Shown here piece after piece: positions 48,495-60,056 of a stretch of 64,000 bases of DNA; position 1 is the first letter of the stretch, and each line of letters opens with the position of its first letter. The position numbers were made by a program, and so were the translations under genes. The DNA is from Sweltsa coloradensis (Eukaryota > Arthropoda > Insecta > Plecoptera > Chloroperlidae), in NCBI GenBank assembly GCA_024449915.1, contig JAMZAV010000054.1, positions 1,240,001 through 1,304,000 of the forward strand, given 5' to 3'. The notes beneath the pieces are model-generated. The model saw nothing but the letters and a program-made list of their open reading frames with translations. It did not search any database and was not told the DNA's origin.

Positions 48495-49331
48495 TAGAGA
48501 TGTGCAAAAATGTTTTATGAGAGGTACGTGAAAATAGCGTTTTGTGAATAGATGCTACAAAGCGCTATATTTTCACTTAAAACTAAGGTTTTCAAGTTAT
48601 ATTTTATTTTATTTTCCATAGTATCTATAATTTGTTTATACACATATTTATTCAGTTGATATTAATTCAACCTTGATGACCAAATTTCAAATTAAAAATC
48701 TGAAAATAGTTCATATACAAGGTTTTAAAATTATCCAAATAAAGAGATGCTACAAAACGCTATAAAATGACACTTGAAAACGCTATATACACGCACCTCT
48801 ATTTATGATTAATTTAAAAGAAAAACGAGCACATGAGAGTAAGAATCAGTTTTAATTTTCACCTCAATTTCAGCCTTAAGTTTCTGACAGTTTTTAACAG
48901 GAATAATTTCGACTACCCAGCACCTCCATCAAAATTACGAAATTATGCATTTTTTGTGTAATGACGATATTTTGATATGAAGTATTTTGAGCTTACTCGC
49001 GTACAAACGAAACGATTTTACTATCGCGTTGTATGACCCGGCATCTCCACCATATGTACCAGCCAGGATAAATTTAATTTCGACTACCTACCCGGCACCT
49101 CCACCAAAACTTTGATTTTTTTTTCGTGACCTAATTCGCGTTTAAAGACATAATTGCTAATTTCGCCACTAGTTCGCGGTATCAACTAAAATATCGCGAA
49201 AATTCGCGAATTGGAAATTGGTACAATTCAATCACAATTCAGATGATTAATGTGCAAATTGAATTTGAAGGGATTATTGCAACTTTAAAAAAAATCGCGA
49301 ATTTCGTTATCACCATTTTTGCACATCTCTA
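48495..49331. mobile_element. hAT-type non-autonomous element, 837 bp
   Basis: The ends TAGAGATGTGCAAAAATG and CATTTTTGCACATCTCTA are perfect 18-bp inverted repeats of the TAGAGATG type known in hAT elements. The flanks ATCATGTG (48,487-48,494) and ATTATGTG (49,332-49,339) are an 8-bp duplication with one mismatch. The interior has CGCGAA/TTCGCG-rich AT DNA near the right end and CAGCACCTCCA / CGGCACCTCCACC boxes about 180 bp apart. No transposase. Confidence 0.8.
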
Positions 49332-49465
49332 ATTATGTGGCATTCTTATCTGGTACGAACTTTACCTACGTCTCGCGCTAGCCTAGAGGCCTATTTTATT
49401 ATAACGCTTATATTAGCTTCATGTGTTTGTCTGTCTGTCTGTCTGGACGGAATCTTATAATCGAG

Positions 49466-49745
49466 ATTTCACCCACTTCTCAATGTCCAATCTAGCTGAA
49501 ATTTTTCACACATACGTATACTTGATGACAATATATGAATCAATTTACCACATTCACTAGTTTATCAATTAATTCATCGTAATTAATAAATCAAAGTTTT
49601 ATATGGGAATAGATATTTCACCCACTTCCCAATGACCGATCGAGCTGAAATTTTTCACACAGACGTATATTCTTGATGACAATTTACATTCACTAGTTTA
49701 TCAATTAATTCATCATAATTAATTAATCAAACAAAGCTTCATATG
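49466..49745. repeat. Two-copy tandem repeat, 148-bp unit
   Basis: ATTTCACCCACTTCTCAATG and ATTTCACCCACTTCCCAATG start two units that continue with GAGCTGAAATTTTTCACACA-like text, TTGATGACAAT and CACTAGTTTATCAATTAAT. A CTGTCTGTCTGTCTGG run precedes them at 49,427. The setting (response to a repeated AGCTGAAATTTTTCACACA box) resembles the internal arrays of Helentron-like elements, but no HINE ends are seen. Confidence 0.65.
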
Positions 49746-49848
49746 GGGAAATTAGTCACAACTAGTGAGGATGGGCCAACCAGATGCAGAAATTCGGACA
49801 CGTCCAGTGAGCACATATTCGATTACAACATTCGTTAAGACTAAAAAG

Positions 49849-50142
49849 TATAAAATAATATTAATGAAAAAATATTTTTTTTAAAACAACGCTCATATTT
49901 AAATGTACTAAAAAGTAAAAAATAAATTTTCAACCAACAAATTTTTGCCTTACTCGGAAAATAAAAGCGTTGGGCGCTTACGGTAGACATAGATTACAGA
50001 ATTTTTGTCATGAGTGGAAAGCGCCCAACGCTTTTATTTTCCGAGTAAGGCAAAAATTTGTTGGGCGAAAATTTATTTTTTACTTTTTAGTACATTTAAA
50101 TATGAGCGTTGTTTAAAAAAAAAATCATGTAATATTATTACT
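49849..50142. repeat. Near-perfect long palindrome, arms about 125 bp
   Basis: The left arm (to 49,979) and the right arm (from 50,019) match almost base for base, including CAACGCTCATATTTAAATGT, TTTTTGCCTTACTCGGAAAA and AAAGCGTTGGGCGCTT. A loop of about 39 bases lies between. Differences are few (for example AACCAAC against GCCCAAC). Transcribed, this would give a long dsRNA hairpin. It may be a foldback element, but no ends or target duplication are recognised. The 112-codon frame at 50,014-50,352 crosses the arm and has no domain. Confidence 0.85.
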
Positions 50143-50476
50143 AATTCAAATCAGTTGTCGAGCGATGGTGACAACTTACTAAATGGACCACTAGGACTAA
50201 CATGTGCTTCAGAGACATCTAAAAATGTTACACTATTGCGCAGTGTACGAGTTTTTCTAATCACAAAGTTGTCGCTGTGGGTCGACAAGTGTCGTTTCAA
50301 CCCCTCAAGTGTTACTCGACACTTTGACTGCAGTGTGTTTGTCCCTGTATGAGTCCTCGGTTCTCGCAATGTGCACATTGATATGCTATTGATGCGTGAT
50401 ATTACCGAGGAAAACCGCTAACGTATGATTAGTGAAGTCCCGATTGTGGTTGTGGTGGTGGTGGTACTGGTGGTGG

Positions 50477-50857
50477 CAGTAGCGTATCCAGAAATTAATA
50501 AGGGGCCCCCTAATTACCAATTATTTCATAGATGTACCGATGGCTAATTGGGTCGTCCCCACGGAACATTTTTCTCCTTCTAGGTCATTTTGATGAAAAT
50601 CTGTGCGTTTTAAAGCATTACAATGACCAACTTCTTATCTACTAAAATCCTGTTTTTAATCCAAAAGTTTTCTCTTTCAAGGTCATTTTGGTGAAAATCT
50701 GTATGTTTTAAAGCATCACAATAAACTACTTTGTATCACTTAAATCCTCTTTTGGTCAGATGGTAATTTGTAGTTATTCTATATTCTCCTTTACACTATT
50801 TTTTGGATAAAGGGGGTTTCTCCCCCCCTCCACCCGCCCCCCCTGTATACGCCACTG
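50477..50857. mobile_element. hAT-like non-autonomous element, 381 bp (probable)
   Basis: The left end is CAGTAGCGTATCCAG and the right end CTGTATACGCCACTG, a 15-bp inverted repeat with two mismatches, of the CAGTGGCG type. Inside are a GGGGCCCCC run, two 105-bp direct units (AGGTCATTTTGATGAAAATC and AGGTCATTTTGGTGAAAATC) and a CCCCCC run. No convincing 8-bp target duplication. Confidence 0.55.
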
Positions 50858-50904
50858 GTTGGCGAAGGCCTTTAACTTTTGAAACATACTTTTATCAGCA
50901 AATA

Positions 50905-51342
50905 TTAAAAAAAGTCGTTGAAATTTTAAAAATAAATAAAATCGTAAAATTGCGATTTTCATGAAGAATATTTTTTTCGATTACGCTCAAATTTCACACG
51001 AATATATTAATTCATCAAATAAAGATTCTGTGAAATAATCATTACAATTGGATGAAGCATGTAGGTGTTACAAGTCGAAGGAATTTTAATAAAAATAAAA
51101 ATAAATCGTAAAATTGCGATTTTTTTAAAAATAATTTTTAGATTGCGCCCAAAAACGTGGCAGATCTAAGTTCAGAGATTTCGAAGGACTCCAGAAAATT
51201 TCATCGCAATTGGAGTATCGGTTTAGCCGAAATCGTGTTAACAGTCACACAATGATACAGAAAAAAAACATTCCGGATTTTTATTCTCCAGTGTAGTGAA
51301 ATGGAATCTTCGCTTCGCTCGTTACGCTCACTACGCTCATTA
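50905..51342 (-). mobile_element. HINE copy H, 3'-truncated
   Basis: On the minus strand the 5' end reads TTTAATGAGCGTAGTGAGCG, then TTCCATTTCACTACACTGG and CGATACTCCAATTGCGATG, as in copies A and E. Tandem internal units follow, with AACACCTACATGCTTCATCC. The 3' hairpin and CTAG end are missing. Confidence 0.7.
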
Positions 51343-51492
51343 AACAACACGAAAATAAGGAACTACCTTCACAGTGGGAAAGAAATTTAGGATTTTGATT
51401 TTATCAAAACGCAAGTGCTTTCCAGTATGTCTAGAAGAGAACATAATTTATTGGGTACCACTACCAGTACAATCATGGTACAGTTGTTACCT

Positions 51493-52270
51493 ACTTTTTC
51501 AGGCGCGTTGTTGGATGAGCGTAATTTTTAAAAAACGAAAAAACCCGTAAAATTGTGATTTTTATGAGAAAAAGTTATTCGATTACGCTCAAATTTTAGA
51601 CGAATATATTAATTCATAAAATTAAGGTTCTGTTAAAAAATCATTACAATCAGATAAAGCATGTAGGTGTAATAAGTCGAAGAAATTTAAAATTCGAAAA
51701 AAATCGTGAAATTGCGATTATCACGAGAAAACATTTTTCAAATGTTCTCAAATTTCACACGAATATATAAATTCATAAAATTAAGGTTCTGAGAAAAAAT
51801 CATTACAATCGGATAAACATGTAGGTGTTATAAGCCGAAGAAAGTTTAAAAATCGAAAAAAAAATAGTAAAATAGCGATTTTCATGAGAAATAATTTTCG
51901 ATTACGCTCAAATTTCACACGTTTATATTAATTCATAAAATAAAGGATCTTTGCAAAAATCATTATAATCAGATAAAGCATGTAGGTGTTATAACTAAAA
52001 GATTTTTTTTTTAAATCGAAAAAAATCGTAAAATTGCGATTTTAACGAAAATAATTTTTTGATTGAGCTCAAAAACGAGGCAGTTCTAAGTTCAGAGATT
52101 TCGAAGGCATCCAGAAAATTTCATCGCAATTAGAGTATCGGTTTAGCCGGAATCGTGTTAACAGACGCACACAAATACAAACAGATAAAAGAAAAGAAAA
52201 AAAAACATTCCGGATTTTTTCTCCAGTATAGTATAATGGATTCTTCGCTTCGCTCGCTACGTTCATCCAA
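51493..52270 (-). mobile_element. HINE copy I, nearly full length
   Basis: On the minus strand it starts TTGGATGAACGTAGCGAGCG. It contains four tandem internal units, with ATGCTTTATCTGATTATAAT in several forms, and ends TTACGCTCATCCAACAACGC, then GCCTGAAAAAGT, where the last bases up to CTAG are lost. It carries the longest internal array among the copies. Confidence 0.75.
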
Positions 52271-52727
52271 CAAAACATTTAATGTCTTTAAAAAAAAAGA
52301 TTTTGAAATAATGTGTCCGACAATGAATTTCCGTTAACGAACCTCGTGCATATTATTAGTTTATTCCTTTTAAATGTAATCAATAATTACCTGCTCACTC
52401 CATCCATTTCTTTCTGCCCTATGTCTAGACCCTCCTATCCCTAGACTAGTGCCCAAGTACAGCTAAGGCCAAAGAGGACTACCTTCTTCATTATTCTGAA
52501 GTTAAAAAGACATACAGTATAATTCTCCGGTTCTTTCTATACATCAATAAGTAGTTATAGTCAGGTCGCAATCTATTGCATTGCAAGCAAGATTGAAAAT
52601 TTATTTTCTTGAAAAGAGTATACATAGAAAAATGTATTTTTGATACAAAATATACAAGATACTTTAAGCTCGGGTATTTTCGATACAAAATATGAACCAC
52701 AAATGTATTTCAAATTCGTGTAATTTC
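52271..52727. other. Unassigned stretch
   Basis: Nothing recognisable. Confidence 0.4.
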
Positions 52728-52857
52728 GCTATTGAAGACGATGAGAGGTGATGGATGACGATGAAGGAAGATTTAAAAAAAAAACATGCCTTATGCGAAT
52801 TCGAACCCACGTCTACGCTTTGCACCAGCGCCTTAATCGTGTGTGCCACCGCGGACG
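52728..52857 (-). mobile_element. SINE-A copy (tRNA-derived)
   Basis: On the minus strand CGCGGTGGCACACACGATTA, then CGTGGGTTCGAATTCGC and TCATCGTCATCCATCACCTC form the head and body. About 12 bases of the head are missing between AGCG and ACGTGGG compared with the copy at 6,194. Confidence 0.65.
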
Positions 52858-53090
52858 CCTAAATGTATTTTCGAAACTGACCAGCTGTGTCAATAATGTC
52901 TCCACTGACAATCAGTTCTTGTAGCGGACAACAAATAGAACGAGTAAAGTTTAAGTATTCTCGTTATTGTATTGTTTTAGTTTATATTTATTTTGATTCA
53001 TGTTCGAGGAAATGTAAAAAGATGGAATATTATTATGAAATGTTTTCTCATGCATCGGAAGAGAAGCATTGAAATTGTGTTGTTTTTTTT

Positions 53091-53273
53091 TTAGGATGCA
53101 ATGCATGTCCCTCTTCATGTGTCTTCCAGTGTCAACCAGATAATTATATTGGAGTTAAGATAATTTTGGAAGGATGTCCTAATCCCTCGCATTCGAATTC
53201 ACGACTGACGAAAACCTCAGCAAAAACTTCAGTAGGATCGCAGGGCAGTCTCGAAGGGAATTGAACCCGGGAC
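53091..53273 (-). mobile_element. SINE-B copy 3
   Basis: On the minus strand GTCCCGGGTTCAATTCCCTT (B box), ACTGAAGTTTTTGCTGAGGT and a tail with GAAGAGGGACATGCATTGCA. The head is cut just upstream of the B box. Confidence 0.6.
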
Positions 53274-53275
53274 AA

Positions 53276-54939
53276 AAGATTAATCTTTGATTTTGCGACT
53301 GTGCGGGCGCGAAAATTCGTTTTTTAAAAATATTTATAAAAAACGTTGTTTCGGAGTAAGAACATCATAAATATACTTTTAGGTAGACCAAAACTATTTT
53401 TAGCATTTTTTCTCGCCCATATTCGTCCCGATATTGAGACTTTTTTAAACTAATTTTGTAGATATAAACTTTAAGTATTCGATTCACGATTGGATAGCTG
53501 ATTTTTATTATTGCTTACACTTCTCACTAGGACATGTGATGGTTTGAATATATTTATTGTGTCGCGTGCCTCTATTTTTTTTACGTTTTGCGGAACATTG
53601 AGGAGGGGTAGACTTGGGTTTAATCCCTGGTTGTGCTGTATTTCTTAATTTCTGCCTTGCATTAATTATAATGAAGTCCACGCGTGGGAGTGTTTCCCGA
53701 GTAATCAAATAGAGATACAAACTACATTGTATTCTTAGTTCTCAGCTCTGCATTAGCTTGCAAACGACACGTCTAAACAACGGAGTTACATTGTATTGAA
53801 CTATTCGTAGTAGTAAATAGGCCTACATACAATATTTCGAATTTGAATATCACGGAAAAGTCTACCATATGTCTGCGAATCAACGTAGTTCACGCAGACC
53901 CCACTAGAAGCGCAATTTGTTGGACGTTTACAGGCCAGACAGAGTTATTGATTAGTACTTGCTACGACACACATTGCTTGTAAGAGATGGCGCTGTATGC
54001 CAAGTGAGGGTGTTTACGGATGATGCCGCTAGGTGGCAGCACATTGCGACAGGGTATTCGAAGCGAGTGAAACTGAGCTGAATATTGACATTGACCTTGG
54101 ACATTGATATGACCTTGGACTGGAGAACAATGTCAAATAACCGCAGGTTTTTGCTTTCAACTTCCCATGAAACTAATTTCGTTTTTACAATGTTTGGTCT
54201 TAAAAAAGAACGTTTTCTTTTTAAGTTAGAAAAACTTTTTTTTTTTTTTTCACTTGAAATTACAAATTTCGGGGAACTTTCAATAAAAATTAGAATTTCT
54301 TTTCACTATGTTAAAACTCACCTTGTCTCGACATTTGAAAACGGATTTAGCTGATATGGATATGAATGTTAGTTGATTAAAAAGCAGTGGCGTATCTTTT
54401 TCAGGAAGCGTATCCTCGTATGATGAACCTGTTATATTTTTTCTCTACGACGCGGGTCAAACATCGCGACTTAAATCTTATGTGCCGTAATCTCTACGCT
54501 AAAGGAACTTTTAAACGGAAACTTTTAACATTAGAAGAACTTTAAAGTTCGTTTTTGTGTTAAGAAACAGTAACTCTAAAAAATTTCATTTTAAGGCCAA
54601 GGAACTTTACTTTAAACAATTCCTTTCTTGCGGGAACTTACCCAAATCTAGTTTTTGAAGGGGGTGATCTCTATCATGGAATAGGAAAATTGCTGACGTT
54701 TAACTGCAGTGGATAACTTTGATCGGAAATCAATTTTAATAATTTTCACAACTTAGTTCAAGATAGTATTCAATTTATTCGTATAATTAGAAGCTCGAAA
54801 TAATATTTTGAAGGAATCTGTTTTTAATAGAATACAAAATTATTTTAATGACCTCCCGGCTGCTTTTAATTTCAATTAACGTAAGAACTCTGATTTAAGT
54901 GTGAAGAATTTTTTTTTAAATCGCATTATTTAAAAACTG
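53276..54939. other. Mostly unassigned stretch with a CTCF-like site
   Basis: A 70-codon minus-strand frame at 53,508-53,720 has a basic C-terminal part but no domain I recognise. CAGTGGCGTATC at 54,385 looks like a lone hAT-type terminus without a partner. Nothing else stands out. Confidence 0.4.
54026..54039 (+). promoter_or_regulatory. CTCF-like motif
   Basis: CCGCTAGGTGGCAG fits the bilaterian CTCF core (CCRSYAGRKGGCRG type) at nearly every position. It lies in a slightly GC-richer patch. The call rests on the motif alone. Confidence 0.35.
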
Positions 54940-54947
54940 GTTATAGT

Positions 54948-55885
54948 CAGTGGCGTCGGAACAGGGGGGGGGCAAGGGGGGCATTGCCCCCCCCCTAACT
55001 TTCATGCCATGGGGGCATAGGGGGGCAGATTTTAGAGATGAAAAATCAAGATTTCTACTCTACTTTTTGGGAAAGCAACATCGGATGATCTGTCAACAAT
55101 TCATTTCCAGGAAGAAACAACCCAACAGCAGCAGGAATGTTAGGTTGGCTGAAGTACCCCATGCCTGAACCGTCTATCCGACTATCTTTATAACCAGCCA
55201 CCCGTCTTGTATTGTGTGCCGGTCACTTACTTTCAGTGAGAGTGGACACGTGACTCAGACTCACGTCTAATCCAAACATCCCTTTGAATGATTTGCTAGA
55301 GTTATTGGCAGACGCAAGTTGGGCTTTGGTTCCCTCGTGTCGCATCGTTATGCATATAAAGTCATCTTTGGAGTGGTGTAGTGACTGTGATTATAGCGAA
55401 GTGGCAAGTGGTAAGATTATTCCTCTTAGAGTATAAGTAGTGTAGTCTGAAGTGTAAGTGTGTGTGTGTGTAGTGTTTATCACTGTTTCGTGTTTAATGG
55501 TGTTAAAGATTAAATTGATATCGTAATTTTAAATATGAATCCGTATGAAACGTACTAAACAGCCTTCAGTTAGTACTTTTTTTTTTTTAAAAAAAGAGAG
55601 TAAAACATTCAACAAAATATGTTGCCTGTATGCTTTGTCATTACATAAAAAATTAGGTTTTAATTTATTAAAATGGGCCACTTCACGTTCATTTTTTGAG
55701 TTTTTAGATCGCAGATAGTTGATGTAAAACATCGTTTACAGAGTCCGAAGACGAAATAACTGTAGTATAGTGAAATTTTTTTCGCCTTCGGCGAAAGGGC
55801 CTCCGGCGGCTGGGGCTTCGCCCCAGACCCCAGCTACACCAGATTTGCCCCCCCCCCCAACTTTCAAAACGTTCCGACGCGCCTG
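54948..55885. mobile_element. hAT-type non-autonomous element, complete (938 bp)
   Basis: The ends CAGTGGCGTCGGAAC and GTTCCGACGCGCCTG are a 15-bp inverted repeat with two mismatches, flanked on both sides by GTTATAGT (54,940-54,947 and 55,886-55,893), a perfect 8-bp duplication. Runs of G and C near both ends and a CTTCGCC-rich palindrome at about 55,781-55,835 are subterminal. It is the unoccupied relative that shows where two insertions lie in the copy at 16,713-20,244. No transposase. Confidence 0.85.
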
Positions 55886-55893
55886 GTTATAGT

Positions 55894-57568
55894 CAAGTTT
55901 AAATGTATGTACTCATCATATCCTTGGTTGGTGTTTTTTGTTAATTGCTCACATTGAATTACATGATTTGTGTTGTGTTGTTAAGTTTGTTTTGTCTTTC
56001 TCCATTGTATGTCTATTATATTTACCTCGGTGGCATTTTTATAGTGCTGTGTAAATAAAGGCTATGATTAAACTCTAGCCCACTAGTTTTCAGTACGAAG
56101 GGTCGCGGGTTTGATTTGCTTCATTCGGCAATCCTGAATGAAATCTTTAAGATAATTTTTCTGTCATAATATGAAATCTGAGATTAGTCCTCAGTAGCAT
56201 AGGAACTATTTCTTGAGTGGGGGGGAGCAGTTAATTTTTGGGTAGAGATGTTTTATTATTTATTTACTTATTTATTTAACGTCGATCCTATTCAGTTAAA
56301 AAAATTATTTACAACGGAGGACAACTAATTACAATTACAAAATTTACAAAAACAAAAACTAATTACATAGATAGGGCTCTTCCCTACATCGTGTGTTGTT
56401 ACTGGACTAAGACCCACCAGTTCTGGACACCATTCAAAATCTAAAAAATTAATCCCCCGATTTTAAGGGCGGAATTAAATAAATATTTCTTATGAAAATC
56501 ACTGTTTCCATATAGTTTTCGATTTTCTACTTGGTGTTCCTCTTTATTCGTGCTATAATCTTACTGGACGATGGCTGACACGATTTTAGTTTTTATTTCC
56601 AGGTAAACCATCAATTTTATTTCACATCACTTTCCTATCGAATACTGCAATTATTAAATATGAGTTGTTGGTATACACAAATGCGTTCGTTAGGTACACA
56701 TGTTATCAATTAAAACAAAACAACAGCTTAAAAAATTCTGAAGGGGGTTTATTCGATAAGAGAATTTGCGTGGTGCGTAGAGCCACTTGGTCTCTTACTA
56801 GATGTAATTGGCAGCTCCCGCCAAGACAGTGAAACTGAAATTCAACTGTAAATTCTCTTCATTTACGCTCCAATGCAAACTGAACAAAACATTGGCCCAA
56901 GTATTATCTCATCAGTACTCGAAAATATAGTGTATTTATTTTTCCGTGTTTTGTGCTATTTATTTTGTCTCAACATGTTTCTTCATTTGGTGGCCAGCCA
57001 AAACACATGTTTTTTTTGTTTTTTTTTTTAGAAACGTTATAATTGCTGAAAAGTGTTATCTTATATTTCCGTATTTCGATAATAATCTAAAATTTCGATG
57101 AATAAAACACCGACACCATTAACATTAAATCAAATCAGTTATTGAGTGGGTGGACTCTAAATACGATTTTTTTTAAAAATAACATTCCAACTTTTTTAAC
57201 AAGCGAATGGCAAAACCCAAGATTCGCATAACGTAACACGTGCTGATTATTTTTCACAACAAGAGACCTCAATGTTAAAACCAGCAATGCTGTATTTTTT
57301 AGTGAACCAATAAATTAATAAATAAAATCATTTGCAATGTTTATTTATTCAATTATTTTTTATGTACATTGTGCATAGTAGTCTTCTTTTTTCCTGCTCA
57401 TTTGCGATTAGTCCCGCACGAAACGTGCGTAGTTCACCGGTCGTGTTGAAACATAGCAACACTGCTCGGTCGAGTAGTTGGAAACGTTGCATAGAACACT
57501 CGCTAGGTAGCGCCACGTGAAGAAGGACTAATTCAGCTCGACCAAACTTCTTGAAACCTGAGTCGATA
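55894..57568. other. Mostly unassigned stretch
   Basis: Apart from the retroposon tail at 56,255-56,328, nothing is recognised. A modestly GC-richer patch lies at 57,410-57,550. Confidence 0.4.
56255..56328 (-). repeat. Retroposon 3' tail, ATAAATAAATA type
   Basis: On the minus strand AGTTGTCCTCCGTTGTAAAT is followed by ACTGAATAGGATCGACGTTA and AATAAATAAGTAAATAAAT. It is the inverted match of the tails at 571, 5,011 and 35,601. Confidence 0.55.
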
Positions 57569-57579
57569 AAGAAGACTTT

Positions 57580-57920
57580 GATTGATTGATTGGATATTGC
57601 TTTACGTCTCATATTTATGCAACTTGGCTAATCGAGACGAAGGGAGGGACGTAAGGGATTACGCGGGGGGACAAGGGGTGGACAGGCCTGTGCTGGTCAG
57701 AACCAGCCACAAGCGTATGGGGAGGGCAGGGGTTCCCCCACGTCGTGGTCGTCTCCGTCTGTGTCCGTGTTGTCATTGTCGTCGCCGTCGGGGAGGTAGT
57801 CAAAGGGAAGGGGAAAGTTCCCCGACGACGACCCAGAGCTCGCCATTAGTTTCAGAGAGAAAAACTCCCCTAATCACGGGCCAAACCACGAGAAGGTTGC
57901 GAGTTGGAATTTGATGGCCC
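57580..57920 (-). mobile_element. SINE-C copy 3, intact target duplication
   Basis: It is flanked by AAGAAGACTTT at 57,569-57,579 and 57,921-57,931, a perfect 11-bp duplication. On the minus strand it starts GGGCCATCAAATTCCAACTC and ends AGACGTAAAGCAATATCCAA, then TCAATCAATC. It is the youngest-looking copy by the perfect duplication. The 110-codon plus-strand frame is a shadow. Confidence 0.85.
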
Positions 57921-58090
57921 AAGAAGACTTTAAACACCATTCTTGTCCACCGCCTTACTTTAGTGAGAATTCCTCGACTAATTTATTTAAGACGTATACA
58001 AACAAAAATGATTGTGGTCTAAGAAGTAATCTTTGGTATGAATGAATGAATTGTATATGAATGATATGCATTGCATATGAATGAATTTTT

Positions 58091-58970
58091 TAAACGAGTG
58101 AGCGTAGCGAACGTAGTGATTTCCATTCGACTTAAACGGCCCTTATTGTTTTTCTGCGTGCGTGCGTGTGTGTACGTTGAAAATCAGCCGAATCGCTGAA
58201 CAGATTGCGCTGAAATTTTAAACAGACATCCGGTACGAGTTTATTGAGAACTGCTAACAAAATCAGCAAGATTCATTGCGATTTAAACCTACAAGAAATA
58301 ATAAACTGAAAAATAGACTTCCAATGTTTAGAAATTATTTTAACGACAATGTTTTAGATTTTGAAAATATATTTTTGTTTGTTATTCGCCTGGCCGTGAA
58401 ATGCCGTGCCCATGCAAGGTCTGTCGAATGTTGCACGTCAAGGTACCCCCAAATTCCGCTCGTAGATTGAGTAAACCTTGCAATATTTTCACGTATTTCG
58501 TACTTGGCTATGTTTACCATAGTAGGCCCTATTGCCACAGATGATGGACTACACTGCGTTATATGCATTTCAAAACATGTTTAATTATTTTTGAAATACA
58601 ATCTAGAAATTACAAAATCTTTCCCGACCAGGGGATTGAACCCACTTCTTTCACATTTCGGCTTACAAGGGCGCCTTAGCCAACTAGACTAGGGAAACGC
58701 CAAAGTCGTAGTTAGACGAGTGAGCGAGTCCATGTGGTGAGTACCCGGGAACATTTGCATTTAAGTTTGATAATTATATTCGTATAAATAATAGTTTTTT
58801 AAAGTTTAGTTGGTATACGGTGACGAGCGCGTTAACTGTTAGGTCATAATGCGCCTCTCTAGCCTATGATAGGCTGGTAGGCCTAAGGTAGGGGGAAGAA
58901 AAGTAAAGTAATCGGGTACTCAACACATGGCTCACTCACTCGTTTAACAACGACTTTGGCGTTTCCCTAG
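58091..58970 (+). mobile_element. HINE copy N (fourth subfamily)
   Basis: The 5' end AAACGAGTGAGCGTAGCGAA is repeated in inverse near the 3' end (GCTCACTCACTCGTTTAACA), followed by ACGACTTTGGCGTTTCCCTAG-type sequence (AACG/CGTT hairpin, CTAG) and then T. The 3' terminal 280 bp (58,689-58,970) have an extra inverted copy of the 3' end at their left side, CTAGGGAAACGCCAAAGTCG, so this part forms a foldback with arms of about 60 bp. A tRNA-like fragment (TTGGCTAAGGCGCC, GGGTTCAATCCCC on the minus strand) lies at 58,620-58,690, just outside the foldback. Confidence 0.65.
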
Positions 58971-59002
58971 TATAAAGCTTGGTGTAAATTGTCACAAGTA
59001 AT

Positions 59003-59018
59003 CCACTAGGGGGCAGGG
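59003..59018 (+). promoter_or_regulatory. Canonical CTCF-like motif
   Basis: CCACTAGGGGGCAGGG matches the CTCF consensus core at every conserved position. It lies 33 bp outside the 3' end of HINE copy N in unassigned DNA. Binding cannot be shown from sequence. Confidence 0.45.
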
Positions 59019-59471
59019 ACCTTTTGCTTTCAAACAAAACTGTTGACGTATTTTGACTTCGGAATATGATAAAACGACCTTGTTACATTACCTGAATTGT
59101 ATGTCATGAGGTGATAAGCTGGCAAAGGGGCCAAGCACGCCGCCATCTTGGATTTTATGAAATTCAAACAATTGACTTTGTTTAAATTGATCGATTAAAA
59201 AATCATTCAGTGTTCCTCATTCTAAATTTATAGCTATAATATTATGTGTGTAGCACATTTTCAAATTTTGATATTTTATTATTCTGTTAAAATGTATACA
59301 TTTTCCGGGTCAATGCTTTTTGTTTTGGAATGTTTAGCCTATAAATTTGAAGGAATCGTCTAAAATTGAAAAAGAGCTTGCAATAAAAGCTTTTCAATTT
59401 GAGAATAATTCCATCAAATGTGCGTATTTCCCCCGACTCCCGACTCCCGACCCCCACCCCCCTACCCTACC

Positions 59472-59473
59472 CC

Positions 59474-59510
<37 letters not shown>
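59472..59510. repeat. CT microsatellite
   Basis: A run of CT with one CC interruption, preceded by a C-rich run. Confidence 0.95.
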
Positions 59511-59779
59511 TGTCGCGCTTGTCAAACCAGGCATAACTCGGTGCGCGTGAGATTTATGTAGTCTTCCGTTCTCAGACTTTGATTGTTTACTTCGATCATA
59601 GCATTAGTTTTGTTTCAATCGTCAACATTCAGCAAAGTTCCCACCGATGTTTTTGTACATTTGTACAACAAATTGAGTTTACCAACTTTTAGGAATAGAC
59701 CTCCAATTTTAGTTACAAGGCTTGACAAAATGAAATAGTATGCTTGTACACATTTAAATTTTAGATAATTTGGATAAGG

Positions 59780-60056
59780 GCGCGTCAATCGTCAGGTTGT
59801 AATGCGCTACCCTAGCCTATAGGATATGGGTAGGAAAAGCCCATGTTGGTCAGAACCAGCCACGGGTAGGGGGAGAAAAGAGATGTTTATCAGCATTATT
59901 GAATTAGTTATCGATCAGATAGCTCGCTAGTGTAATCGTACACTGTTAAAGTCTGTTGAGCTGAAAGAATCTCGCACATATCACCCAGCTTTGAAGACAA
60001 TGTATGAATATTATCTACATAAGTATTGAATAAATAAATAAATAAATAAATAATAA
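59780..60056 (+). repeat. Probable retroposon with AAAT tail, related to SINE-C
   Basis: GGCGCGTCAATCGTCAGGTT, GCGCTACCCTAGCCTATAGG and CATGTTGGTCAGAACCAGCC recall the repeat at 35,171 and the SINE-C box CTGGTCAGAACCAGCCAC. About 170 bp later it ends in an AATAAATAAATAAATAAAT tail. The middle is not matched elsewhere, so the unit is provisional. 60,057-60,835 holds nothing recognisable. Confidence 0.4.

Noticed and set aside
53508..53720. 70-codon minus-strand frame with a Cys-rich basic end
   Set aside because: No recognisable domain, and no relative or splice context.
54385..54400. Another hAT start, CAGTGGCGTATC
   Set aside because: No partner terminus lies between here and the next element at 54,948.
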